A stretch of 64,000 bases of DNA from Paenibacillus sp. MSJ-34 (GCF_018918005.1 NZ_JAHLPR010000017.1:1-64000); one strand, 5' to 3'. Positions 14,296-25,135 are shown, numbered from the stretch's first letter. Notes: generated by a model from the letters alone, not told the origin. A program made the numbers and translations.

Positions 14296-15977
14296 TGTTT
14301 GGTATAGAGCCTAAAAATATTTATAAAATATCTAAATTTGAATCCGGTGCTAATAAAGTATCGGGGAGGAGATTAATTTTATTTCCAGAAGATCATTTTG
14401 ACTCAGAGACAATAGATGATGTATTGGCCAATACTATAAGAATGCAGCCAAGGGCCTTAGTTTTGTGTCCTTCTGAACCAATTTTGGATGAGATGAAGCA
14501 ATTACTTGAATCCATTGTACCAGAATACAAGTTATTTTATGCCAGAGATGTGGAGGATACAATGGAGCCATTTACTACTTCACAGAATGGGATCTTATTA
14601 TTATCCGGCAGATATGAGGGTATAGATTTAAAAGATTCAGATTGTCGTCTTCAATTATTTGTTGAGCTTCCTACAGCACTAGGGCTGCCCGAACAATTTC
14701 TCCAAGATAGATTAAAAGCTACCGAAATTTTTGAAAACCAACTGCTAACACGGCTTGTACAAGGTTTAGGAAGATGTACCAGAGGAACTAAAGATTATGC
14801 AGCCGTTTTGTTTTTCGGAAATCGTATAGGTAAGTATCTATATAAAGATGAATTCAGAAAGTTGTTACCCGCAGAAATTGATTCTGAAATGACATTAGGA
14901 TTCTCACAAATTGAACATATAAAAGATAAAGAATCATGGCTTAAATCGTTACAAGACTTCTATGAACAAGGTAAAGCATGGAAAGAAGCAGAAGATTACA
15001 TTAAATATGAAACTGTAGAGAAAAATAAAGATAGGAAGATTAATCCTTCTAACCAGTTAATGATGCAAGCAGTAATAAATGAAGTTGATTATCTTTACTC
15101 TCTTTGGGATGGAGATTGGGAAAAGGCTCATCAAGCTGCAGATAGAACAATAAATCAATATGGTAGAAATGACAGTATGAAGGGGTATAGAGCATGGTGG
15201 AATTACTTGATTGCTTGTCTCTCAGTTCTACAACAAGATTTTGAAAAAGCCAAGGAGTTTCATAATAAAGCAATTCAAGCAGCTCCATATAAACTATGGC
15301 TTGATAAAAGAGTTTTCGATGCTCATGAAATTGATGATATAGTTGTGCCAGAGTTATTTGAACAGCAGGTTAATTCAGTACTTTCAATACTTGAATCGTA
15401 TGGAGACCGAAACACTAGATTTGAAAAAGAGTGGCAGAAGGTAAGGAATGGGTTACAACAAAAGAATGCAGAACAGTATGAGATTGCTTTTTGTTCCTTA
15501 GGAAAGTTCCTTGGCTACCAAACTGAACGTCCATTAGGAAAAGGGACTCCAGATAGCGTTTGGAACATCGAACTATCTTGGGTGGTATTTGAAATCAAAA
15601 GTAATATTGAAAACGCAGAAAGTGCTATACCATTGGATGATATTCGTCAAGCCTATTTTCATGATAAGTGGGTCCAACATCATCGAAACATTCCAGAAGA
15701 TGCAGAAATTTATAATGTATTAATTTGCGCAAAACAATTTGTTGAACAATATGCTGCTCACGCAACAAATGGAATTTATTTGTTAGACCCGACGATTATC
15801 GAAAGCATTATGGAGAAAACTGAGAACATACTTCGTACCGTTTTAGGAAAACTAAAATATTCCACTTACGATGATGCAAGAGCAACGCTAGTATCATTGT
15901 TGAAGAGTAATTCTGTTGATGCTGTAAGCCTACAAAAGTTATTTTGTGAATTTCCGTTGAAAAATACGGTTGGATAG
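14295..15977 (+). pseudogene. 5'-truncated helicase-nuclease, probable defence gene
   Basis: About 560 residues remain. The first 200 read like the second (C-terminal) domain of a superfamily 2 helicase: ILLLSGRYEGIDLKDSDCRL, then a motif VI-like TRLVQGLGRCTRG. No ATP-binding Walker A or DEAH motif is present, so the N-terminal helicase half is missing. Residues about 240-390 look helical or TPR-like. The C-terminal part contains KGTPDSVWNIELSWVVFEIKS-like spacing of a PD-(D/E)XK nuclease (PD then EIK). Helicase-nuclease fusions of this type are common in anti-phage loci. The left end is the ISL3 inverted repeat; the missing 5' part is not on the other side of the element. Confidence 0.7.
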
Positions 15978-16068
15978 TAGCAGAATTATAAAATTTTTTA
16001 GAGGAGAGCCATGATTCACTCTATTCCAAATAGAGACGTAGGATATCGAAGGAAAACTGAAGCCTAAC

Positions 16069-16111
16069 AATAAAGCAACAAGTACTCGAACCGGAGTCTT
16101 GTTGCTTTATT
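16069..16111. terminator. bidirectional terminator
   Basis: AATAAAGCAACAAG and CTTGTTGCTTTATT form a perfect 14-bp stem around a 15-base loop. It separates the helicase remnant from the convergent giant gene ending at 16246. Confidence 0.8.
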
Positions 16112-16245
16112 TGAAATCATGGACGTGACTTAAGAAGGAAGGAAAGATTAGTGTAGGTCAAAGAAACCATAGTAAGGAAAATTATAGTATCTTCATAAGA
16201 TTAGGAAATGTCGATATATATCGTACTAGTGGTTTAGTCGATTTC

Positions 16246-19200
16246 TCACGGTTCGCAGTGCACTTCATCCTTTTCCTGTTCGGTTTGTCCCACCAATGGT
16301 TCATCAATCATTACTTCCTGTCCTTGAAGTTCCTCAAACTCCAGTGCCGAATTAATCTCGGATTGCCGCGCTACCATCTCCTGTAATTTTTGCTCAAATT
16401 CAAAAGGCTTGTCGATTTCATTCTGAGCAGCCGTTAGCTGATCGTGCATATCTTTTTGCTTTTGTTCAGCATCTTGCAGCAAAGAAGGGATTTTTTCAAT
16501 GGCATTCTCGATTCGGGAAATGTTGCCCAATTCTGATTCTCCTAAATCAATGGCGTAGATTTTCGCTCCTTTGATTTCCAGATGCATATTGTACATCGAT
16601 TGACGGGCAAGCAAAAGTTCAAATCCCCGATAAGATCCGATTCGTACCGATTTATCAGGTTGCAATTCCGTCATGTTGAAAAGGAGGAGAAGCATTTCGC
16701 CTGCCTTTGGGCGTTCCGTAAAGGTTTTTCCATCCAATTCCATGACAAAAGATTGGTTCATGGACTGGCTGGATAAGTGAATGTCTGCTTGTAAATCCTT
16801 GATCTCTTGCTGTATCTTTTCGATTAATTGCGGATACTGCTTGATTCTGCCCTTCAGCATCATACGTTCGTTATGCCAATTGGATTGCAGCAGTTTCAGG
16901 CGAATGACTTCGTTGTCTACCTGCATTTTCTCCGCAAGCAATGGATTCGCGGTTGCAATAGCTTTTACCTCGGCGGCAGAAAGAACCGTTTCATCGGCAT
17001 CTTCACAGGAGCGGGAAATGCTTTTTCCTGTCATGACCTGGGAGATATAGCGAAGTTTTTGTTCTTGGATTTGCCATAGGTAGGAGTCGAAAGTTCCCTT
17101 GGTGACATAACGGAATATCTGGACGACTTCATTCCGATTGCCTTGGCGCAGAATACGACCGTCACGCTGCGTAATGTCTGCCGGACGCCAAGGACAATCC
17201 AAATGGTGAGCCGCAATGAGTCGATCTTGCACATTGGTACCAGTTCCCATTTTTTGAGTCGATCCGAGCAATATCCGGACTTCGCCGCGGCGAACTTTTT
17301 CAAAAAGTTCCTCCCGCTGCACATCGGTCTTCGCATCATGAATAAAAGCGATTTCTTGTTCAGGTACACCGAAATGAGACAGTTGGGCTTTTACCTCATC
17401 GTACACATTAAATTGTCCCGGTTTCGGAGTGCCGCTGTCGCAAAAAATCACTTGAGTAAGCTGGTCATCTTGGGTTTTCTTCCAAATGTCAAAAACGTTG
17501 GAGATACAGCGATTCAGTTTAGAGTCCGGATCGGAGGGGGCTTCTTCGTCCACGAGTCGGGGATCAATGGACATGAGTTTTGCTTCGTGTGTCAGCTTCA
17601 GCATATTGTCTTCCGTAGCATCCACTTCGTTGTTCCGTATTTTCTCTGCTCGCTCGACAAATTCGTTCATCATCATCTTTTGATAAGGAGTGCACTCGCT
17701 GACAACGATGGTAGCTTTACCGCCTTCCAACTGTGGGGTAGGAAGTTTCAGCATGTCGGCAGTCTGAATATCGGCAACAAGACGGAATAGGCTCATCAGT
17801 TCCGGCAAGTTGTGAAACTTGGCAAAGCGGGATTTCATCCGGTAGCCACTGCCTTCCGGAGTAATTTCCAATGAGGTTACGACTTCGCCGAACGTTGCTG
17901 CCCAGTTGTCGAAAAAGTGTAATCCCAATTTTTGCAGCAAATGTGGTTGAAGGTAGCGCTGCATGACATACATCTCGGACATGCTGTTACTGATCGGAGT
18001 GCCAGTAGCAAAAACGACGCCGCGGCCGTTGTTGATTTCCTGCAAATATTGGCATTTCAGCAGCATGTCCGTCGCTCGTTGGCTGCTGGATTTACCGATG
18101 CCGGCAACGTTACGCATTTTAGTGAATGTGAAGCAATTTTTATACGCATGTGCCTCGTCGACAAATAACATATCCACACCAAGCTGCTCGAAGGTAATCA
18201 AATCGTCTTTTTTGCCTTCATTGACTAAACGCTCCAGACGGGATTTCAGGTTGTTCTCGAAAACGACCATCTGCTTAATGCTCCAGTTGTCTCCCTTTTC
18301 TTTTTTCATCTGGTCAATCATCTGGGAGACGTTGCGGATTTCATCTTGCAGGAGCTGTTCTTGGCGTTTCTTGGAGATGGGGATTTTCTCAAATTGGCTG
18401 TGGCCGATGATGATGGCATCGTAATCTCCCATCGCAATCCGTGAGACAAAGCGCTGGCGATTGGCCAGAGCAAAATCCTTTCTTGTCGTTACCAAAATAT
18501 TTGCAGCAGGGAAGAAACGTAGAAATTCATTGGCCCATTGTTCGGTTAAGTGGTTTGGGACGCAGTACATCGGTTTTTGGATCGCGCCGATACGCTTCAA
18601 GTACATGCCTGCGGCAATCATAGCGGCGGTTTTGCCCGCGCCGACTTCATGAGCCATAAGGGCAGTGCCGGAATAGATAATTCGGGCCGCGACATCCTTT
18701 TGGTGCTTCCGCAACGCCATTTCCTCATTCATGCCTTGGAACACCAGATGATCGCCATCATAAGTACGAGGACGGATCGTGTTAAACTTATCGTTGTAAA
18801 TAGCAAGCAACGTATCCGCCCGTTCCTTGTCTCGGAACAACCAGGCTCCAAAGGCTTCTTTCATTTGCTGTTGTTTGGCACGGGCAATCATCGTTTCTTT
18901 GGCGTTAACCACGTATTTGACCTGCTCCTTGCCATTGCTGTCCAAGTAGGTGACCGGATCTCGAATCGTAATACTTTGCAAATTCAAACTGCTTTCAAAA
19001 ATCTCGTAGGCGTTCGCTCGATGGGTACCGTAGGTCTGGTTTGCCTTGATGGAGTTTCGCTCCAACGTTTTACCGGATACGCGCCACGTATTGGTATATT
19101 CCAAATATTCCACGTCGATGGTACGGGCTCTTTGAAACGCTTGGGTCGTCCCAAAGGTTTCATACATAAAATCGCGGTAATAGCGTACGGGAATCCACGG

Positions 19201-22200
19201 GCTGCCAATGCGAAAATCGATATCGCCCGGCAACAGCGGGGCAGGTTGAACGCGGGATAACGCCGCTACATTACGCTCGAACAAGTCAGGAAATTCTTGC
19301 GCCTTTAACGTGGCGTAAGCTAACTTATCTTTCACATTGCCGGACAAATATTCCTCGTCCAGCTCCCATCCTTCCTCTTCGTCACCGGTATATTTTTGTG
19401 GATTCAGGAAGATGCGATCCCCTAGTTCTTCCCGTATTTCGGCGACCGATTTGCCGCATAAGTGGGCAATATACGGCAAGTCAACTCGTAACCGTTGATT
19501 TAAACAAATTTGCAAGGCTTCCAGGGCGCTATCCGCTTGGTCCGGCAGGCGGTTCATTCTAATGGTTGGGCGAGAAAAGATAGCAGCCTTCGCCCATGTT
19601 TTATCCGAAGTCTGATCTTCGATGGAGCGCAAGAGCGGCAGTTGATCATCATCGGTAAAAGCGGCCGTATTCGCTCGATCGTTGATAAAACCGTGTTGCT
19701 GGACAAAGCGGTCGTATACCTGATTGAGTTGCTGCTGGGCTTTCTTTAGCTCCGTTTCATCGTATCCGGATTCGTGGGATTGGATATAAATAACATCCAA
19801 GAGAGCCGACTTGATTTCGCACAATCCCTTGATGCGATCGGCTTTTTTGCCTTTGATGTCCTGCGGTAACAAATAGCCATTCTCGCAGTAAAAAATTTGA
19901 CCTTCTTGAATGATATAGGTAAAGTTTTTGGTTCCAGGAGGAGCCTTGATTGGTTTGACTTCTTCCTCATCCAACACATCCGGCAAGTTTGTTTCCCATG
20001 TTTTTTCCGATGCGCCGGGTAAGGAGGCTTGTAGCGTACTGAGTGCTTGCTCCAGCAGGGGAGATAGTTCCTGGTTGTCATGCGGCACACAAGCTGTAGT
20101 CTGCTCCGGCCCATACATGCCGCGATCCCAAACCATTCGTCCCAGCACCATTTCAGGATGAGAGAGATAATAACGGTTGATCGGCACGCCATCTTCGGTA
20201 ACACCGGTAAACACCCATTCTGGCATGTCTTCCCTTTTCAACGACTTCAGCGGCTGTTCCCGTTTTTGCAAAAATACGATGTCAGTCGTGACTTCGGCTC
20301 CGGCCAGCGATTGAAAGGTTGTGTTAGGCAGGCGTACAGCTCCGATCAGGTTCGCTTTTCGCGCCAGCACTTCCCGAACGGAGGAATCCTGTTTGTCCAG
20401 TGTCCCTTTGCTGGCGATAAAGGCCAAGATCCCGCCAGGTTTGAGCAGGTCCAAAGATTTGACGAAAAAATAATCATGGATCAGGTAATTGCTGGTGTAG
20501 CGCCGGTCAAATACACGAATATTGTGAAACGGAATATTGCTGAAAATAGCGTCAAAATGATTGTCCTGAAAATCGACCGTTTCAAAGCCCTGTAGATGTA
20601 TAGTTGCTTGAGGATATAGCTGTCGTGAGATTCTACCGGTGATGCTGTCCAGTTCCACGCCATGAAGCTCAGCCTGTTGCCAATCCAGAGGCAAAACTGA
20701 AAAGAAATTTCCGGTTCCCATGGAGGGCTCAAGCAATTTGCGGCCTGCTCCATCCGTAAGGCCAAAACGATGCAACGTGACATGAATGTGTTCAATAAGG
20801 AATGGCTCGGTATAAAAAGCTGTGATCGTGGAGTTTCGCGCCGCTGCATATTCCGTTTCATCCAGCAAATGTTTCAGTTCCTGGTACTCGTTTTCCCAAC
20901 CGGGGGCGGATGGATGAAAGGCGTTGGCCAAGCCGCCCCACCCGACATAACCGGCCAGGATCTGTTGTTCATCCTGACTGGCGAAGCGGTTTTCATGTTC
21001 CAGTTGCTTAAGCAATTGAATGGCTTCCACATTCCGTTTGTATTTGCTTTTCGGGCCTGAAACGTAAGGGGAAGCCTCCGGGTTAAAGCGAAAATTGACA
21101 GCGTTGCTGGGAGTGGGTGAAAGAGTAGGAGTATTGGATGTCTTGACTGCACTTTCGTTATTTTCATAACCCGTTTCAAGATCAGGATTATCTTGATTGG
21201 TCACTTCCTCAAGCCTTATGGTTGCCTGTTCACTTGCCTCCTGTTCACCGCCAACGGATACCTGTTGTTCCATTTGCAAGGCATAGTCAAACAATGTCCA
21301 CTCCTGTTCAACAGGAGGGAAGGGATCGAAGTTCTCATCATATCGGCCATTCTGAATCAGTTGAAGAATCTTGGCCGCGACTTTATTCCAGGTGAAAGTA
21401 CCATGATGTTCGCCATCCGCATCCGTCCAATACAACTCGATCCCTTTGCCATTGTAGTCGAATCCGCGAAGACCGCTACCGAACTCTCCTCTTGCTTCGC
21501 CGACTCCGTATAGGGACTTGAGCAATGCGGCAAGATTAGCTGGTTTTACGGGCTGTGGTTCTTCGGTAACAAATTGATACACACGCGGTTTGATCACCAA
21601 TCCGCCTCGGTCGCTGCGCAGCAGGTATTCCAACATATCTTCGGCAGAAAACCTGTTGTTGTCGTTTTCCTTTTTATGCGTAAAAAAAGAACCGCTGTCA
21701 TGCGGTTCCGGGTTCGGTCTCGATTCGGTTACCTCGGTTTCAACACGATGTCGTTCAATACCAGTTCCTCGGCTGTGGACTTGATCTGATTCAGGTGGCG
21801 TGTCCTCTCCAAAATATCTTCGGTCTGCGGCATCGGACGAAATCGGAGAAGTTGTTTCGTGAGCTGCTCTATCTTCTCGTTGGCCTCCCGATCTGCCTGG
21901 TGCATTTTTTCCATCAGATTCCCTTGCATTTTCAAGCTCATGAACCTCTGAGGATGATGATTCCGCAAATAGTTCAGTGCCATTCGCCCGTATTTGCCCA
22001 GAGGTTGCTGGTCGGCCTCCGCTTGATTGGAGATTTGCAGTTGAGGATAAAGCAGGCCGTCCGTCTGTTCGAAATAATGCAGATTCGCCTTCATTTCGGT
22101 CATGAGTCATACTCCTTTCCTGTTCCATGATTTTGACATGTCTCCCGATGTCCAGCAGGATTTCTTTGGATAACTCGGTGACGATTCCGCCAAGCCGGGA

Positions 22201-22830
22201 CATGAGAGGCACGGTATTCCAATGAGGGATCGTATCAAAGGCTGGAGAGAGGACGGATTCCGGTATGCCGCAGCGCTGGTGAATTAAAAAACGGCTGCTC
22301 GCTTCAATCAACTCCAGCATTTGATCCTCAATGCCCTGGGTAGGGAGTGAACTAAACAGATGATCAGCCATGTCCAGTTCCATATCCTGCATAGAATCAT
22401 CCAAAGAATCCATGCTTTGTCTAATCATCATGCCAATACATTCGCTGAGATTATCGGTATCGTAGGAGGAAAGTCTTCCTGCCAATTCGGCCATATCCAG
22501 ATGCTCCAAACGCCATGTTTTTGGCGCGGCCTTACCGTAAGTTTGGGTTACGTCAAATAAATAATCAAGCGTTAAACGAGTATCCCGATAATCGCAAACA
22601 GCGATTGCTTTTTCTCCCTTGATGACATAACGTCCCAATTTGTTCCATAGAGGCAGGGAGGCCAGCATGGTCGCATTGGGGTTTTGCATATAGATAAGCA
22701 AGGCATTATCGAAAGAGTATTTATAAATGCCGGAAGCAAAGGTCAGGTAGTTCGTCCAGGCTTCCGGCGAATTGGAGATGTAGGATACACCTGATTCATA
22801 CAACGATTTCAGTTGTTTCGCACGCGCCAT
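16246..22830 (-). CDS. giant N6-methylase/SNF2 helicase of integrative elements
   Basis: The 2194-residue protein fuses several parts. Residues 1-90 resemble the ArdC/LtrC-like N-terminal domain (NALLIYMQNPNATML). A low-complexity acidic stretch spans about 240-420. An N6-adenine methylase-like domain follows, with LLEPSMGTGNFF near 698 and a degenerate catalytic motif SNIPFHN. An SNF2-type helicase has Walker A (EVGAGKTAAM, about 1392), DEAH-type VDEAHAYKN (about 1556) and QRDGRILRQGN (about 1886). The C-terminus is coiled-coil-like. Such proteins are conserved cargo of conjugative elements and plasmids in Firmicutes; their exact task (hemimethylation, anti-restriction or replication) is not settled. 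AGGAGGACAACCAC precedes the start. The three upstream genes run the same way. Confidence 0.88.
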   Translation of the reverse strand: MARAKQLKSLYESGVSYISNSPEAWTNYLTFASGIYKYSFDNALLIYMQNPNATMLASLPLWNKLGRYVIKGEKAIAVCDYRDTRLTLDYLFDVTQTYGKAAPKTWRLEHLDMAELAGRLSSYDTDNLSECIGMMIRQSMDSLDDSMQDMELDMADHLFSSLPTQGIEDQMLELIEASSRFLIHQRCGIPESVLSPAFDTIPHWNTVPLMSRLGGIVTELSKEILLDIGRHVKIMEQERSMTHDRNEGESALFRTDGRPALSSTANLQSSGGRPATSGQIRANGTELFAESSSSEVHELENARESDGKNAPGRSGGQREDRAAHETTSPISSDAADRRYFGEDTPPESDQVHSRGTGIERHRVETEVTESRPNPEPHDSGSFFTHKKENDNNRFSAEDMLEYLLRSDRGGLVIKPRVYQFVTEEPQPVKPANLAALLKSLYGVGEARGEFGSGLRGFDYNGKGIELYWTDADGEHHGTFTWNKVAAKILQLIQNGRYDENFDPFPPVEQEWTLFDYALQMEQQVSVGGEQEASEQATIRLEEVTNQDNPDLETGYENNESAVKTSNTPTLSPTPSNAVNFRFNPEASPYVSGPKSKYKRNVEAIQLLKQLEHENRFASQDEQQILAGYVGWGGLANAFHPSAPGWENEYQELKHLLDETEYAAARNSTITAFYTEPFLIEHIHVTLHRFGLTDGAGRKLLEPSMGTGNFFSVLPLDWQQAELHGVELDSITGRISRQLYPQATIHLQGFETVDFQDNHFDAIFSNIPFHNIRVFDRRYTSNYLIHDYFFVKSLDLLKPGGILAFIASKGTLDKQDSSVREVLARKANLIGAVRLPNTTFQSLAGAEVTTDIVFLQKREQPLKSLKREDMPEWVFTGVTEDGVPINRYYLSHPEMVLGRMVWDRGMYGPEQTTACVPHDNQELSPLLEQALSTLQASLPGASEKTWETNLPDVLDEEEVKPIKAPPGTKNFTYIIQEGQIFYCENGYLLPQDIKGKKADRIKGLCEIKSALLDVIYIQSHESGYDETELKKAQQQLNQVYDRFVQQHGFINDRANTAAFTDDDQLPLLRSIEDQTSDKTWAKAAIFSRPTIRMNRLPDQADSALEALQICLNQRLRVDLPYIAHLCGKSVAEIREELGDRIFLNPQKYTGDEEEGWELDEEYLSGNVKDKLAYATLKAQEFPDLFERNVAALSRVQPAPLLPGDIDFRIGSPWIPVRYYRDFMYETFGTTQAFQRARTIDVEYLEYTNTWRVSGKTLERNSIKANQTYGTHRANAYEIFESSLNLQSITIRDPVTYLDSNGKEQVKYVVNAKETMIARAKQQQMKEAFGAWLFRDKERADTLLAIYNDKFNTIRPRTYDGDHLVFQGMNEEMALRKHQKDVAARIIYSGTALMAHEVGAGKTAAMIAAGMYLKRIGAIQKPMYCVPNHLTEQWANEFLRFFPAANILVTTRKDFALANRQRFVSRIAMGDYDAIIIGHSQFEKIPISKKRQEQLLQDEIRNVSQMIDQMKKEKGDNWSIKQMVVFENNLKSRLERLVNEGKKDDLITFEQLGVDMLFVDEAHAYKNCFTFTKMRNVAGIGKSSSQRATDMLLKCQYLQEINNGRGVVFATGTPISNSMSEMYVMQRYLQPHLLQKLGLHFFDNWAATFGEVVTSLEITPEGSGYRMKSRFAKFHNLPELMSLFRLVADIQTADMLKLPTPQLEGGKATIVVSECTPYQKMMMNEFVERAEKIRNNEVDATEDNMLKLTHEAKLMSIDPRLVDEEAPSDPDSKLNRCISNVFDIWKKTQDDQLTQVIFCDSGTPKPGQFNVYDEVKAQLSHFGVPEQEIAFIHDAKTDVQREELFEKVRRGEVRILLGSTQKMGTGTNVQDRLIAAHHLDCPWRPADITQRDGRILRQGNRNEVVQIFRYVTKGTFDSYLWQIQEQKLRYISQVMTGKSISRSCEDADETVLSAAEVKAIATANPLLAEKMQVDNEVIRLKLLQSNWHNERMMLKGRIKQYPQLIEKIQQEIKDLQADIHLSSQSMNQSFVMELDGKTFTERPKAGEMLLLLFNMTELQPDKSVRIGSYRGFELLLARQSMYNMHLEIKGAKIYAIDLGESELGNISRIENAIEKIPSLLQDAEQKQKDMHDQLTAAQNEIDKPFEFEQKLQEMVARQSEINSALEFEELQGQEVMIDEPLVGQTEQEKDEVHCEP

Positions 22831-22866
22831 GTGGTTGTCCTCCTTCCTCGATGGTTCGAAGTCATT

Positions 22867-23307
22867 TTATTGCTCCAGTTCATTCCACGCATCGTTGCTG
22901 TTAACAGCGAAAGGTTGGAACCCTACCCAACTCTGCGACAAGTCAGAAGCGTAGGAAGGATAGCGAAGTTTAACAGCTTCAAAAAAGTAAGGCAGTAGGC
23001 CGTTGTCAAACAGATAGTAGGGGCTATAATAACGAGCATCCTCTTCGCTTTCTCCCGTATAACCGGTATATAAATTGAATGCCAATCGCGTAAGACGGGA
23101 AGTGGTTCCGGTCTGCCAACCTTCGTTCAATCCCTCCAGTCGGATGCTATCCTCTTTGAAATTGTAAAGATCGTTGATATTTCTGCGGGTGTCTTCTGTT
23201 AGTCCCAAAAGATAAAAGAGGGCCTTACGGTAAGGATCGTGCTGGCGATGAGTGCGGATCACGTTACCTTCATAAAACTGTTCATGGGCAAGGTCTTTAA
23301 AAATCAT
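22867..23307 (-). CDS. DUF6075-type protein
   Basis: This 146-residue protein has the features of the DUF6075 family: KALFYLLGLTEDTRRNINDL, FKEDSIRLEGLNEGWQTG, RLAFNLYTGYTG and YFFEAVKLRYP. Its role is unknown, but it is a regular companion of the giant methylase-helicase and ParAB in integrative elements. The start overlaps the stop of parB by 4 bp, and AAGGAGG lies upstream, so it is translationally coupled. The giant gene begins 36 bp downstream. Confidence 0.75.
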   Translation of the reverse strand: MIFKDLAHEQFYEGNVIRTHRQHDPYRKALFYLLGLTEDTRRNINDLYNFKEDSIRLEGLNEGWQTGTTSRLTRLAFNLYTGYTGESEEDARYYSPYYLFDNGLLPYFFEAVKLRYPSYASDLSQSWVGFQPFAVNSNDAWNELEQ

Positions 23308-24338
23308 TGAAATTCCTCCTTGTCTGGATCGTGGTTTTCTTTGGGGTGTTGCGAGAAATATAAGGCCAGCGCTTTGTCGATGATTTCTTCGACTTCCGCC
23401 GCTTTGCTATTCGGCGAAAAGTATTTGGTGTAAATTTTATGTTTCAACTTAAAAGGGGCGGGGGTTTTGCTTTTCGGTCTGCGGGTAACTTCTCCAGAAA
23501 GAACGGCTCTAATGGTTTGTTCATTGCAATTACGGCTTTCAGACTTCCCTCTTAGCAACTCAGATTTTTTCATATCCACCTTGTAGCCTTGTTCCTGAAT
23601 CAATGTTTCCACGGTTTGCTGTTCTTCCGGTTTCAAATAAGACAGATCTACAGCAGGGCGTAGTTTGATTTCTCCCTGATCGACTCGTTCTAACAACTCA
23701 GGGACTAAATGATTGAGACGTAAGTAACGCTTGATATTGGTTGGACTCATGTCGTTTTTATGGGAAACCTCAAAGACGCTTTTGCCGCGGTGTCCCACTG
23801 GGACACCTTCGGCGTTTTCTCCGTCATTACTGGGGATTTCGGCATTTTCAATTTCGTTTATTCTACCTTGTTTCTGTCTAGCTTCCTTACATGCTTCAAG
23901 CTGCATATGCAGGGCACGAGCCAGTTCGCTGGGCAGCATATCCTGGATAGAACGTTGATGGAAATTAGTGTCCACCACGATGATGACGGCTTCGGCCTCT
24001 GTAAGATTGTCCATTATAATAGAAGGAACGGAGATGAGACCGGCCGCTTTCGCGGCATTCACACGGTTATGCCCGGACAGGATTTCATAACCATTGGGTT
24101 CTTTTGGTCGGACAATGATCGGAATCAACACTCCGTTTTCCATAACACTCTCAACTAGCTCATCCAGCTTATTCCCTTCATATAACTTGAAGGGGTGGTT
24201 ATGAAACGGAACCAGGTCAGATAGAAGTAGCTGGGTTACACCTGTTCCGGTTACGGTTTCCGGCACTTTTGTTTCCTCGGACAACAGCAGCAATTCATCA
24301 ATACTGGAGAGCTTGGGCGTAGGACGTTTACTTGCCAT
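23304..24338 (-). CDS. parB: ParB-family partition or regulator protein
   Basis: The 344-residue protein has a ParB/Noc N-terminal domain: LVPFHNHPFKLYEGNKLDEL, then the nucleotide-binding motif GYEILSGHNRVNAAKAAG (GHNR box). A central helix-turn-helix region follows (VSHKNDMSPTNIKRYLRLNHL), with a basic C-terminal part. ParB proteins bind parS sites, slide on DNA as CTP clamps and pair with ParA to segregate DNA. The start overlaps parA by 11 bp. In this context it probably stabilises a plasmid-like or integrative element and is not the chromosomal Spo0J. Confidence 0.88.
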   Translation of the reverse strand: MASKRPTPKLSSIDELLLLSEETKVPETVTGTGVTQLLLSDLVPFHNHPFKLYEGNKLDELVESVMENGVLIPIIVRPKEPNGYEILSGHNRVNAAKAAGLISVPSIIMDNLTEAEAVIIVVDTNFHQRSIQDMLPSELARALHMQLEACKEARQKQGRINEIENAEIPSNDGENAEGVPVGHRGKSVFEVSHKNDMSPTNIKRYLRLNHLVPELLERVDQGEIKLRPAVDLSYLKPEEQQTVETLIQEQGYKVDMKKSELLRGKSESRNCNEQTIRAVLSGEVTRRPKSKTPAPFKLKHKIYTKYFSPNSKAAEVEEIIDKALALYFSQHPKENHDPDKEEFQ

Positions 24339-25119
24339 TTTGGATCAACTCCTTCGCCAAGCTTTGGTAAGCCAAGGCTACTTTGGATTTTGGATGAAAC
24401 TCGATAATGCTTTGACTGTAAAAGTTGGCTTCCCCGACTTTAACGGAAAGCGGGATTTGCAAATCGAAGATACGGAAAGTTTCCCGGTAGTAAACTTTCA
24501 CAAGACGAAAGGCTTCCTTGTATAAGTTCGTTCGGGTATCACACATGGTCATTAAGATGCCCTCGATACCAATCCTTGGATTAATCCGTTTTTTCACTTT
24601 GACGATAATTTTAAGCAATTGGGTCAAACCCGTGGCGGACCATAGTTGCGGATTGACCGGAATAAGTACTCGGTCGCTGGCCGCGAGTGCGTTGATCGTC
24701 AGCAAGCCGAGGGAAGGATTCGTATCGATAATGATGTAATCGTATTTATGTTTCATTGGTTCCAGAAGGGAAGCCAACGTTTTCTCTCCGCCCATTTCAT
24801 CTCGTAGATTGATTTCGGCAACGGACAATTCGATGTTGCTCGGAATCAGGTCGATATTGCCGTGAGAGTGAATGTATTCGTCTGGAGTTGGAAGCGGCTC
24901 ATCGCTCATGATGGCATTCATGATATTAAACATCGAGAGCTTGAGTTGATCCGGATTTTCGATGCCAAAGCACATCGTCAAATTGGCCTGCGGGTCAAAA
25001 TCGACTAGCAATACTTTTTTTCCTTCATTGGATAAGGCATAAGCTAAGTTGTAGGCGGTCGTAGTTTTACCGGTTCCGCCTTTTTGGTTTGCAATAGTAA
25101 TGACCGTTGTTTTGGACAT
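24328..25119 (-). CDS. parA: ParA/Soj-family ATPase
   Basis: The 263-residue ATPase begins MSKTTVITIANQKGGTGKTT, containing the deviant Walker A (KGGTGKTT). Other marks are LLVDFDPQANLTMCFG and YIIIDTNPSLGLLTINAL (Walker B). It would form ATP-dependent dimers on DNA and move ParB-bound cargo. ATG 25119 is chosen because GGGAGGGTG lies 6 bases before TTGTATATG; the frame continues three codons upstream only through TTG. It is the first gene of the parA-parB-DUF6075-methylase/helicase operon. Confidence 0.92.
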   Translation of the reverse strand: MSKTTVITIANQKGGTGKTTTAYNLAYALSNEGKKVLLVDFDPQANLTMCFGIENPDQLKLSMFNIMNAIMSDEPLPTPDEYIHSHGNIDLIPSNIELSVAEINLRDEMGGEKTLASLLEPMKHKYDYIIIDTNPSLGLLTINALAASDRVLIPVNPQLWSATGLTQLLKIIVKVKKRINPRIGIEGILMTMCDTRTNLYKEAFRLVKVYYRETFRIFDLQIPLSVKVGEANFYSQSIIEFHPKSKVALAYQSLAKELIQNGK

Positions 25120-25135
25120 ATACAACACCCTCCCA

